Assembly: GCA_020722625.1 (NCBI GenBank)
Contig: DYKK01000011.1
Coordinates: forward strand, 1-11,031
Source of the DNA: Anaeromyxobacter dehalogenans
GTDB taxonomy: Bacteria; Myxococcota_A; UBA9042; DTJE01
Length of the DNA: 11,031 nucleotides
Direction: 5' to 3'
In this document: piece after piece, positions 1 through 5,814 of the stretch
How the letters are laid out: each line of letters starts with the position of its first letter
Position numbering within the stretch: position 1 is the first letter of the stretch
Position numbers and translations under genes: made by a program
Notes under the pieces: model-generated
Database searches by the model: none
Told to the model about the DNA's origin: nothing
What the model saw: the letters and a program-made list of their open reading frames with translations, nothing else

Positions 1-2
1 GC

Positions 3-1133
3 TTCGTTTCATTTCACCACCCTGGGGCCGCGACTTCCAAGTCGCGGCTGCCACGGGACCGCGACAGATCAAGGTCTTCCGTCGTGCTGCCGAGATCGTG
101 GTGGCGGATCGTGACCGGCCGTGCCTCCTGGGTGGCCCGCCTCCCCGCGGCCTCGCTCCTGCTGCTCGCGACCCTCTCCAAGCCCTCCGCGGCCTTCGTG
201 CCGCTCTTGTTCGCGGCCCTGGACCCTCCCGGGGACGGCGCGCAGGCGGGCGGTCCGCGGTCCCCGCGCGTGGTGTGGATCGTCCTGATGGGGATCCACC
301 TGGTCCTCGTGGGGACCGGATTCGCCCTCCAGACCGAGGTGGGCGCGTTGGGCCGCGCGGGCGGCCTCGTCGAGACGGCGCGCCGCGTCTTCGCCTCGGC
401 CGGACGCCACGCCACCATCCTGCTGTTCCCCGTGGACCTGGCCCCGAAGTACCTGGACCCCCCCGGGGGTCCCGAGGCCTCGATGGTCGCCGCCGGGGTG
501 GTCGTGACCCTCGCGGTCGTCGTGCTCGCCGTCCGGGCCTGGCGCAGGGACCATCCCTCCTGGCCGGGGCTCGCGCTGGCCCTCCTGACGTGGCTGCCGT
601 CGTCCGGGATTGTTCCATTGAATCGCGAATACTCCGATTCATATCTTTACCTGCCGATGTGCGGACTGTCCCTGGCGTTCGCCGCCTGGACGCAACGGAC
701 CGTCCCACGCGCGTCGCGCCGCCTCCGGACAGGCCTCGCCACGCTGGGCCTCGTCGCCGTGGTCGCGCTCGGGGCCGCCTCGTTCGCGCACGCCCCGGTC
801 TATCGCGACGGGGTGGCCCTGTGGACCCCCCTGTACGCCCGCTATCCGGACAGCCCGCAGGTCTGCCGCAACCTCGGCAATGCCTGGATGTTCGGCCGCA
901 ACCAGTGGCCGGAGCGCGCCGCCGCGGTCTATCGTCGCTGCATCGAGACCCTCGACCACCGCGAGTTCTTCGTCAAGAACCTGGCGATTGCGACCTTCGC
1001 GAGTGGGGACGCGGCCCAGGCCCGCTCGTTGTTCCGAGAAGTCCTCCGGGGACGTCCCGGGGACCCCGTCGCGTTGAAATATCTGAAGTTGATTGAAAAA
1101 CAGGAGGACCCGGGATGGACCGGCGGACCCTGA
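3..1133 (+). CDS. TMTC-like multi-spanning membrane protein with C-terminal TPRs, 5' partial
   Basis: Numbering is from a GTG at 84 (349 residues). Hydrophobic segments lie near residues 19-46, 63-82, 134-150, 161-179, 185-201 and 215-236. They are followed by two TPR-like helical pairs at about 256-335. The stretch LSKPSAAFVPLLFAAL (31-46) and the motif GIVPLNREYSDSYLYLP (175-191) resemble the bacterial relatives of TMTC O-mannosyltransferases (DUF1736-type, TPR-containing). Those proteins normally carry some 200-250 more N-terminal residues with the catalytic membrane half; these are absent here. The frame is open to base 3, so the true start is probably upstream, or the gene is a fragment. 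The GTG at 84 lies inside the dispersed repeat and has no ribosome binding site. Its stop overlaps mutS2 by 19 bases. Function as a glycosyltransferase is inferred from resemblance only. Confidence 0.7.
   Translation, partial: FVSFHHPGAATSKSRLPRDRDRSRSSVVLPRSWWRIVTGRASWVARLPAASLLLLATLSKPSAAFVPLLFAALDPPGDGAQAGGPRSPRVVWIVLMGIHLVLVGTGFALQTEVGALGRAGGLVETARRVFASAGRHATILLFPVDLAPKYLDPPGGPEASMVAAGVVVTLAVVVLAVRAWRRDHPSWPGLALALLTWLPSSGIVPLNREYSDSYLYLPMCGLSLAFAAWTQRTVPRASRRLRTGLATLGLVAVVALGAASFAHAPVYRDGVALWTPLYARYPDSPQVCRNLGNAWMFGRNQWPERAAAVYRRCIETLDHREFFVKNLAIATFASGDAAQARSLFREVLRGRPGDPVALKYLKLIEKQEDPGWTGGP
13..118 (+). repeat. Dispersed 106-bp repeat, copy 1
   Basis: This segment aligns without gaps to 7316-7421 (constant offset 7303) with 91 of 106 identical positions. 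The first 36 bases (13-48) are identical in both copies, and all 15 differences fall in the remaining 70 bases. Similarity stops sharply on the left (base 12 versus 7315) and fades after 118. The identical block contains a perfect inverted repeat (27-48). No transposase or terminal target duplication is visible. Differences are spread almost evenly over the three codon positions of the best shared reading frame (5, 4 and 6), so the repeat does not look like a conserved coding segment. It is best described as a REP/MITE-like non-autonomous repeat of unknown family. Confidence 0.88.
27..48. repeat. Perfect palindrome inside repeat copy 1
   Basis: Arms GCCGCGACTT and AAGTCGCGGC are exact reverse complements separated by CC. 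As RNA or single-stranded DNA they would form a GC-rich hairpin. No T-run follows on either strand, so it is not a standard intrinsic terminator. The same 22 bases recur at 7330-7351. Confidence 0.9.
1102..1107 (+). promoter_or_regulatory. Ribosome binding site of mutS2
   Basis: AGGAGG sits 7 bases before the ATG at 1115, inside the last codons of the upstream gene. The 30 bases before it (1074-1103) are unusually AT-rich for this DNA, which would keep the initiation region unstructured. Confidence 0.85.
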
Positions 1134-3550
1134 CCGACCTTCAGTTCGCGCGCATCCTCGAGGACGCCGCCTCCCGGGCCCGGACCGAACCGGGCCGCCG
1201 GCAGGTCCTGTCGCTGGCGCCGCTGCCGGACGCGGGCGCGTGCTCGCGGGAACTGGCGCTCGTGGAGGAGGCGGCCGCGGTGCTGGGGCTACCCGACGCG
1301 CCGGGCCTTGCGGGGGTCGAGGACGTGTCCGCGCACCTCGAGACCGCGCGGAAGGGTGGGGTGCTCGCCCCCGCGGAACTGATGGCCTGCGCGCGCCTGT
1401 TCCTGGCGGGCCGCGAGGCCGGGACATTCTTTCAGGCCACGAGCCTGCGCGCCCCGAGCCTGTGCGAATGGGCCGCGGGCTGGCCGGACCTCGGGGCCGT
1501 GGGCGAGCGGATCGCGACGACCTTCGAGCCGGACCTCCGGATCCGGGACGACGCCTCGCCGCGGCTCGGGGAACTGCGGTCGGAGGCCGCGGCCCTGGGC
1601 CAGCGGGTGAAGGGGATCATCGAGGGGCTGGTCAAGGACGACCGGGTGCGGGTGTTCCTTCAGGACGACTACTACACCCTGCGCGAGGGCCGCTACGTCC
1701 TGCCCGTGCGCGCCGAGGATCGGCGGTTCTTCCCGGGCATCATCCACGGGACGTCGCAGACCGGCGCCACGGTCTTCGTCGAGCCGGAGCCCATCATCGC
1801 CGACAACAACCAGTTGAAGTGGGTGCTGGACCAGGTCGAGGTCGAGGAGTACGCGATCCTCAAGGAGCGCTCGGCCCTGGTCGGGCGCTACCACGCCGAG
1901 GCGCAGCGCCTCGCGGAGGCCCTGTTCCGCCTGGACTCGATCCTGGCCCGAGGACGCCAGGCGCTCGCCTTCCGGGGGACCTTCCCGCGGCTGCCCACGG
2001 GCGCCGCGCGGGAGTCCCTGCGGCTGGAGGAGGCACGCAACCCGCTCCTGCTGGCCCTCGGACGCGACGTGGTCCCGGTGACGGTGGCGCTCGACGTGCC
2101 CCCGTGCGCCCTGATCCTGTCCGGACCCAACGCGGGCGGCAAGACCATGGCCCTGTGCACCGTGGGCCTGTGCGTCGCCATGGTCCGGCACGGGCTCCTG
2201 CCGCCCGTGGGGTCCGGGTCCTCCATCCCCTGGTACGACCACGTCTTCACCCTGCTCGGGGACCTGACCAGCGTGGATCGGGCGGTGTCGTCCTTCACCG
2301 GCCAGGTCGAGCGCATCCGGGAGGTCCTGGACCGCCCGCCCGGTCGGACCCTGGCGCTCCTCGACGAACTGGCCACCGGGACCGAACCCAGGCAGGGCGA
2401 GGCCCTCGCCGCGGCCGTCGTCGAGACCCTCGTCGAGGGAGGAACCGAGTGCGTGGTCGCGACCCACTTCGAGTCCCTGAAGGAACTGGGGCGGGACCAC
2501 CCGCGATTCACAAACGCGCGCGTGGGGATGGACCCGCGGACGGGACGCCCGACCTACCGGGTCGAGATGGGCGAGCCCGGGCGGAGCAACCCCTTCGAGA
2601 CGGCCGAGGCGGCGGGTCTGCCCGCGGAGGTCGTGGCCCGGGCGCGGGCCCGCGTGGACGAGCGGGAGCGGCGCCTGGACGAGATGCTGGCCGAGGTCGC
2701 CCGGCTCCGGGAGGCCCTCGCCCGCGAGAAGGCCGAGGCCGAGGCCCTGAAGGCGCGCGCCGCCCTGGACCAGCGACGCTACGAGGCCGAACTGGCGCGG
2801 CTTCGGCGCGAATCCGACCGGCTCGTCCACGAGGCCCGGCGCGACGTGCTCCGGAAGATGAAGGACCTCGAGGACGAACTGGACCGGATCGCCCGGAAGG
2901 CCCGCGAGGAGGAGGCCGCGAAACGGCGTGTGGTGACGACCCGCCGCGAGGTCCGCGAGAAGAAGGCCGAGGTGCGGGCCGCGATGGAACGTGAGGCCCC
3001 GCTGGTCGAGGACCTGCCCTCGGATCCGGTGCCCGAGGCGGACGTCAAGCCGGGGGCCGAGGTCTTCGTCCTGCCGCTGCGGGCGACCGGACGCATCGTT
3101 TCGGTCCGGGGCGACCGCAAGCGCGCGGAGGTCCAGGTCGGGGCGATGCGCACGCACGTGCCGGTCGAGCATCTGCGCAGGCCCAGATCCGCCGCGGCCG
3201 GACCACGGCACGGCACGTCATCCGCCGGCGCGCCGCCTTCGCCCGTCCACGGGCCGTCCACCGTGCCGGACTCGATTGCCACCGCCTCGGGCACGGCCGA
3301 CAACACCCTCGACCTGCGCGGGATGCGCGTGGACGAGGCCCTGTCCGTGCTCGAGAAGCGGCTGGACGAGGCCTATCGCCGGGAGACGGGGACGACGCTC
3401 GTGGTCATCCACGGGATGGGGACGTCGGCCCTGCGCAAGGCCGTCCGCGAGTACCTGGGCTCCTCGCCCTACGGCGCCTCGTTCCGGCCCGGTACCCGCG
3501 AGGAGGGGGGCGAGGGCGTGACGGTCGTGACCCTGCCGCCGGGCGTCTAG
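1115..3550 (+). CDS. mutS2: MutS2 family ATPase with C-terminal Smr domain (ribosome rescue / anti-recombination)
   Basis: At 811 residues this matches the family's usual 770-810. The order is the N-terminal MutS core and lever domains (about 1-320), the ABC-type ATPase with Walker A GPNAGGKT (337-344), Walker B with LLDELATGTEP (D417, E418), then the family stretch GEPGRSNPFETAEAAGLP. A long charged coiled coil follows (about 510-640), then a KOW-like beta segment (about 645-690), a Pro/Ala/Ser linker and the Smr domain with LDLRGMRVDEA (from 732) and HGMGTSALR (766-774). In Bacillus MutS2 splits collided ribosomes; in Helicobacter and Thermus it is linked to suppressing recombination. The mismatch-binding N-terminal domain of true MutS is absent, as expected. 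The Smr motif reads HGMGTS where HGxGTG is usual. It is translationally coupled to the upstream gene by a 19-base overlap. Confidence 0.95.
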   Translation: MDRRTLTDLQFARILEDAASRARTEPGRRQVLSLAPLPDAGACSRELALVEEAAAVLGLPDAPGLAGVEDVSAHLETARKGGVLAPAELMACARLFLAGREAGTFFQATSLRAPSLCEWAAGWPDLGAVGERIATTFEPDLRIRDDASPRLGELRSEAAALGQRVKGIIEGLVKDDRVRVFLQDDYYTLREGRYVLPVRAEDRRFFPGIIHGTSQTGATVFVEPEPIIADNNQLKWVLDQVEVEEYAILKERSALVGRYHAEAQRLAEALFRLDSILARGRQALAFRGTFPRLPTGAARESLRLEEARNPLLLALGRDVVPVTVALDVPPCALILSGPNAGGKTMALCTVGLCVAMVRHGLLPPVGSGSSIPWYDHVFTLLGDLTSVDRAVSSFTGQVERIREVLDRPPGRTLALLDELATGTEPRQGEALAAAVVETLVEGGTECVVATHFESLKELGRDHPRFTNARVGMDPRTGRPTYRVEMGEPGRSNPFETAEAAGLPAEVVARARARVDERERRLDEMLAEVARLREALAREKAEAEALKARAALDQRRYEAELARLRRESDRLVHEARRDVLRKMKDLEDELDRIARKAREEEAAKRRVVTTRREVREKKAEVRAAMEREAPLVEDLPSDPVPEADVKPGAEVFVLPLRATGRIVSVRGDRKRAEVQVGAMRTHVPVEHLRRPRSAAAGPRHGTSSAGAPPSPVHGPSTVPDSIATASGTADNTLDLRGMRVDEALSVLEKRLDEAYRRETGTTLVVIHGMGTSALRKAVREYLGSSPYGASFRPGTREEGGEGVTVVTLPPGV

Positions 3551-3567
3551 AACCTTGGTTTCACGGG

Positions 3568-3589
3568 GAGGGTCCGTCACAGGACCTTC
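3568..3589 (+). terminator. Candidate terminator hairpin at the mutS2 / yqaA convergent junction
   Basis: An 8-pair stem GAGGGTCC / GGACCTTC (one G-U pair) with a 6-base loop begins 18 bases after the mutS2 stop. It is followed by only two T residues, so it is a weak terminator candidate for mutS2. It overlaps the last codons of the opposing gene. Confidence 0.3.
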
Positions 3590-4224
3590 TTGACGACCAC
3601 GAACCCGCCGATCAGCAGGACCCCGAAGGCGAGGGCGAGCCAATCGAAGTACCGGTCAATGAAGCGCTTGACCGGCGGGCCGAAGAAGCGCAGGAGCCCG
3701 GCCACCAGAAAGAACCGCAAGGGGCGGCCGACCGCGGAGGCCGCGAGGAGCACCGCGAGCGACACGTGCTCGTGCCAGACCCCGGCGGCCACCGTAAAGA
3801 CCTTGTAGGGAATCGGGGTGAACGCCGCGGTGAAGATCGCCAGGGCCGCGTTGTCCTGGTAGAGCCGCCCGACGTTGTCGAAGGCCTCCTGAGAGAAGAG
3901 ATACGGGATGAAGAAGCCTCGCAGCGACTCCCAGGCCCCGTACCCGATGCCGTAGCCAAGGGCCGCGCCGGCCAGGGACCCGACGGAGCAGACCAGGGCA
4001 TACCGCCACGCCCGCCGCGGCATCCCGAGGGTCAGGGCGATCAGGAGCACATCCGGCGGGACGGGGAAGAACGAGGACTCCGCAAAGGCAAGCAGGAACA
4101 GGGCCGGGGCCCCGTAGGGGGTCTCGGCCCAGTGCAGGACCCAGTCGTACATGCGCCGGAGCCACGCCATGGGCCGGCGCCAGAGCGGGATCGGCGCCTC
4201 CGGCGCTCCTGGACTAGCGTCCAT
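3577..4224 (-). CDS. yqaA: YqaA / DedA (VTT domain) family inner membrane protein
   Basis: This 215-residue protein has the full YqaA layout. A short basic N-terminus ends in MYDWVLHWAETPYGAPALF (about 25-43), followed by a membrane hairpin containing ESSFFPVPPDVLLI (49-62), helices at about 75-95, and the re-entrant motif FTPIPYKVFTVAAG (135-148) with its proline-lysine core. Two more membrane segments lie at 155-182 and 193-213. VTT/DedA relatives act in membrane-lipid (undecaprenyl phosphate or phospholipid) translocation and envelope homeostasis. The substrate of this subfamily is not known to me. The ATG at 4222-4224 is chosen because GGGAGG (complement of 4231-4236) lies 6 bases upstream. 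The gene stands alone on the minus strand, convergent with mutS2 (26-base gap) and divergent from bamD. Confidence 0.93.
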   Translation of the reverse strand: MDASPGAPEAPIPLWRRPMAWLRRMYDWVLHWAETPYGAPALFLLAFAESSFFPVPPDVLLIALTLGMPRRAWRYALVCSVGSLAGAALGYGIGYGAWESLRGFFIPYLFSQEAFDNVGRLYQDNAALAIFTAAFTPIPYKVFTVAAGVWHEHVSLAVLLAASAVGRPLRFFLVAGLLRFFGPPVKRFIDRYFDWLALAFGVLLIGGFVVVKKVL

Positions 4225-4304
4225 CGGGCACCTCCCGGATGAAGATCGCGTTCGTCAGCATTCGCCGTCCATGTGCGCCATGCCTCGGCGCCGCAAGACG
4301 AGCA

Positions 4305-4333
4305 AGTATTCTCAATTCCCCTGCGGGAAGCAA
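4305..4333 (-). promoter_or_regulatory. Candidate sigma-70-type promoter for yqaA
   Basis: Read on the minus strand, TTGCTT (complement of 4328-4333), a 17-base spacer and AATACT (complement of 4305-4310) lie 80-110 bases before the yqaA start. The matches are 3 of 6 and 4 of 6 to the consensus boxes. The local AT-richness in this GC-rich DNA is the main support. Confidence 0.3.
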
Positions 4334-4340
4334 ATCGAGG

Positions 4341-4350
4341 TTGGGCCCAA
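4341..4350. promoter_or_regulatory. Perfect 10-bp palindrome TTGGGCCCAA, possible operator
   Basis: The site lies between the two divergent promoter candidates, 20 bases upstream of the bamD -35 box. A second inverted repeat, CCAGG-N7-CCTGG (4363-4379), overlaps that -35 box. Either could bind a dimeric regulator. Short GC-centred palindromes are frequent by chance in such DNA, so this is tentative. Confidence 0.25.
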
Positions 4351-4370
4351 GGTCCGCGCGTCCCAGGGGG

Positions 4371-4398
4371 TTGACCTGGACACCCCGATTCTGATAAA
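4371..4398 (+). promoter_or_regulatory. Candidate sigma-70-type promoter for bamD-cdnL-purF
   Basis: TTGACC (5 of 6 to the -35 consensus) is followed by 16 bases and GATAAA (4 of 6 to -10). This predicts a transcript start near 4405 and a leader of about 25 bases before the bamD ATG. It is the best promoter match seen in the window. It sits in the only sizeable gap between genes (4225-4430), which otherwise shows no gene. Confidence 0.5.
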
Positions 4399-4430
4399 GT
4401 CATGTCGCCTCGTGGAGTACCCGAGGGCCG

Positions 4431-5261
4431 ATGAATTGTCCTTTCCGAATCTTGATTCTCGCGTTGTCCGCGATCCTCGGCTCCTCTTGCGCGGGCGCTC
4501 CGGAGGTCCGGGGGGACCGGGTCACGACGCTGGCCCAGGCCCGCGAGGACTACCTGGTCGGACTCACGGCCCTGAAGGAGGCCGACTACCCGGCGGCCCG
4601 CGAGCGCCTGCAGAAGGTGGCCCGCGGCCCGTCGTACATCGCGTACACCCCGCTGGCCCGCCTTCGGCTCGCGGACGCCTTGATGCTCGAGGAGAAATAC
4701 GAGGAGGCCGCGGAGGCGTATCGTTCGTTCACGCAGACCGCGCTCGGCGACCCGAACCTCCATTACGCCCATTACCGGCTCGCCGAGGCCACCGTGCGCT
4801 CGATGCCCGCGGACTTCTTCCTTCTTCCCCCGGCGGATCGGAAGGACCAGAGGCCGGTGCGGGCCGCGATCAAGGCCCTGGAAGAATTCCTGACGCGCTT
4901 CCCCGACAGCCCATACGTCCTCGAGGCGCGGCAGATGCTCGACCGCATGGTGCGCGTCGCGGGGTCCTTCGAGATGGAGGTCGCGCACTTCTACCGCACC
5001 CGGGACCGGCCTCTTGGGGCCGCTCGCCGGCTTCAGAGGCTCGTGAGGGACATCCCGGCCACGGGCCGCCTCGAGGAGGTGCGCGCCGCGCTCATCGAGG
5101 CCCTCGCCGCGTCCGGGGACGCGGAGGCGCTCGAATCGGAATGCGCCCGGTACCGGGAACGGTTTCCGGTCGGAAGGCGGAAGGTCCTCGCCCTGTGCGC
5201 GTCCGCCGGGAGCAACGGAACCCCGGATCGCGCGGACGACTCTTCGGATCCCAGGAGGTGA
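4431..5261 (+). CDS. bamD: BamD-like outer membrane assembly lipoprotein
   Basis: This 276-residue protein begins with a lipoprotein-type signal: a hydrophobic stretch RILILALSAILGSSC with the probable lipidated cysteine at 20. Position -3 is Gly rather than the usual Leu, with Leu at -4. TPR-like helix pairs follow: YLVGLTALKEADYPAARERLQ (near 41-61), ARLRLADALMLEEKYEEAAEAY (77-98), HYAHYRLAEATV (111-122), then AIKALEEFLTRFPDSPYVLEAR (146-167) and FEMEVAHFYRTRDRP (180-194). This order, with the xRFPDSxYxxEAR and AxFYxxR signatures, is that of BamD/ComL, which works with BamA to insert beta-barrel proteins from the periplasmic face of the outer membrane. A weak GAGGG sits only 3 bases before the ATG. 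The C-terminal 20 residues are polar and probably disordered. It is first in a run with cdnL and purF. Confidence 0.85.
   Translation: MNCPFRILILALSAILGSSCAGAPEVRGDRVTTLAQAREDYLVGLTALKEADYPAARERLQKVARGPSYIAYTPLARLRLADALMLEEKYEEAAEAYRSFTQTALGDPNLHYAHYRLAEATVRSMPADFFLLPPADRKDQRPVRAAIKALEEFLTRFPDSPYVLEARQMLDRMVRVAGSFEMEVAHFYRTRDRPLGAARRLQRLVRDIPATGRLEEVRAALIEALAASGDAEALESECARYRERFPVGRRKVLALCASAGSNGTPDRADDSSDPRR
5253..5258 (+). promoter_or_regulatory. Ribosome binding site of cdnL overlapping the bamD stop
   Basis: AGGAGG runs directly into the bamD stop codon TGA (5259-5261), with the cdnL ATG three bases later at 5265. The arrangement implies that ribosomes ending bamD assist initiation of cdnL. 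Confidence 0.85.
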
Positions 5262-5264
5262 ACC

Positions 5265-5789
5265 ATGATCGGGAACTTCAGGATCGGGGACCGGGCCGTC
5301 TATCCGGCCCATGGGGTGGCCGAGATCCTCGGGATCGAGAGCCGGGAGGTTTCCGGGAACCAGGAAACCTTCTTCCTACTCCGGTTGCTGGACACGGACC
5401 GGCGGATCCTCGTCCCGCTGAGGCAGGTGCCCAGGGTGGGGCTCCGCCAGGTGATCCCGAGCGAGGAGGTCCCGGCGGTCTATGGCGTGCTCCGGTCGAA
5501 ACCGGCCCGCACGGCGCGCCAGAACTGGAATCGCCGCTATCGCGCGTACATCGAGAAACTCAAGACGGGGTCGGTCTATGACGTGGCCGAGGTGATGAGG
5601 GACCTGTACCTCCTTCGCTACGAGAAGTCCCTCTCGTTCGGCGAACGCAAGTTGCTCGACACGGCGAAGGAACTGCTGGTCAAGGAACTCGCCGTGGCGA
5701 CCTCGGACGCGACCTCGGCGGTCGAAAAGGAGATTGACGCCATCTTCCCGCCGCCCCCCGACGAGACGGCGTCCACGACCACCGGGTGA
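5265..5789 (+). CDS. cdnL: CdnL / CarD family RNA polymerase-binding transcription factor
   Basis: This 174-residue protein fits the CdnL size of about 160-190. The N-terminal RNAP-interaction (Tudor-like) domain is residues 1-60, with FRIGDRAVYPAHGVAEI (5-21) and ETFFLLRLLDTDRRILVP (34-51). The helical C-terminal domain contains QNWNRRYRAYIEKLKTGS (86-103), in which W88 is the tryptophan that wedges into the upstream edge of the -10 region in characterised CarD proteins. RDLYLLRYEKSLSFGERKLLDTAK (112-135) follows. The last 15 residues are Pro/Thr-rich. CdnL stabilises the open complex at sigma-A promoters, notably rRNA promoters, and is essential in Myxococcus. It is not the larger CarD with HMGA-like repeats. 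It lies 3 bases after bamD and 25 bases before purF, so co-transcription is likely. Homology is close to certain; the growth-control role is from the family. Confidence 0.95.
   Translation: MIGNFRIGDRAVYPAHGVAEILGIESREVSGNQETFFLLRLLDTDRRILVPLRQVPRVGLRQVIPSEEVPAVYGVLRSKPARTARQNWNRRYRAYIEKLKTGSVYDVAEVMRDLYLLRYEKSLSFGERKLLDTAKELLVKELAVATSDATSAVEKEIDAIFPPPPDETASTTTG
5345..5372 (+). other. Strong inverted repeat inside cdnL
   Basis: AGGTTTCC (5347-5354) and GGAAACCT (5363-5370) are exact complements around an 8-base loop, extendable by two pairs, and are followed by TCTTCC. The hairpin falls about 80 bases into the coding region. It could be a chance product of conserved codons or could influence mRNA decay or elongation. 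Confidence 0.4.
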
Positions 5790-5814
5790 CCTCCTGTTCG
5801 GATCGGGACTTCGA

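Noticed and set aside
27..48. Palindrome of the dispersed repeat as an intrinsic terminator
   Set aside because: The stem is strong, but no T-run follows on either strand in either copy.
14..118. The repeat as a conserved protein-coding domain (frame with SPPWGRDFQVAA)
   Set aside because: Differences between copies fall about evenly on codon positions 1, 2 and 3 (5, 4, 6), and the gene downstream of copy 1 uses a different frame.
1093..3211. Long open frames overlapping mutS2 in other frames (1093-2994 plus, 1289-3211 minus)
   Set aside because: They translate to Arg/Gly/Pro-rich low-complexity sequence, the usual shadow of GC-rich codons. mutS2 has unmistakable motifs throughout.
4041..5581. 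Long frames over bamD and the divergent region (4041-5312 minus, 4151-5581 plus)
   Set aside because: They overlap yqaA, bamD and cdnL out of frame, show no family motif, and would cover both promoter candidates.
5734..5814. Earlier TTG (5734) as the purF start
   Set aside because: It would overlap cdnL, leave only one base after the purine-rich AAGGAG, and add a 27-residue Arg/Pro-rich extension not typical of PurF propeptides.
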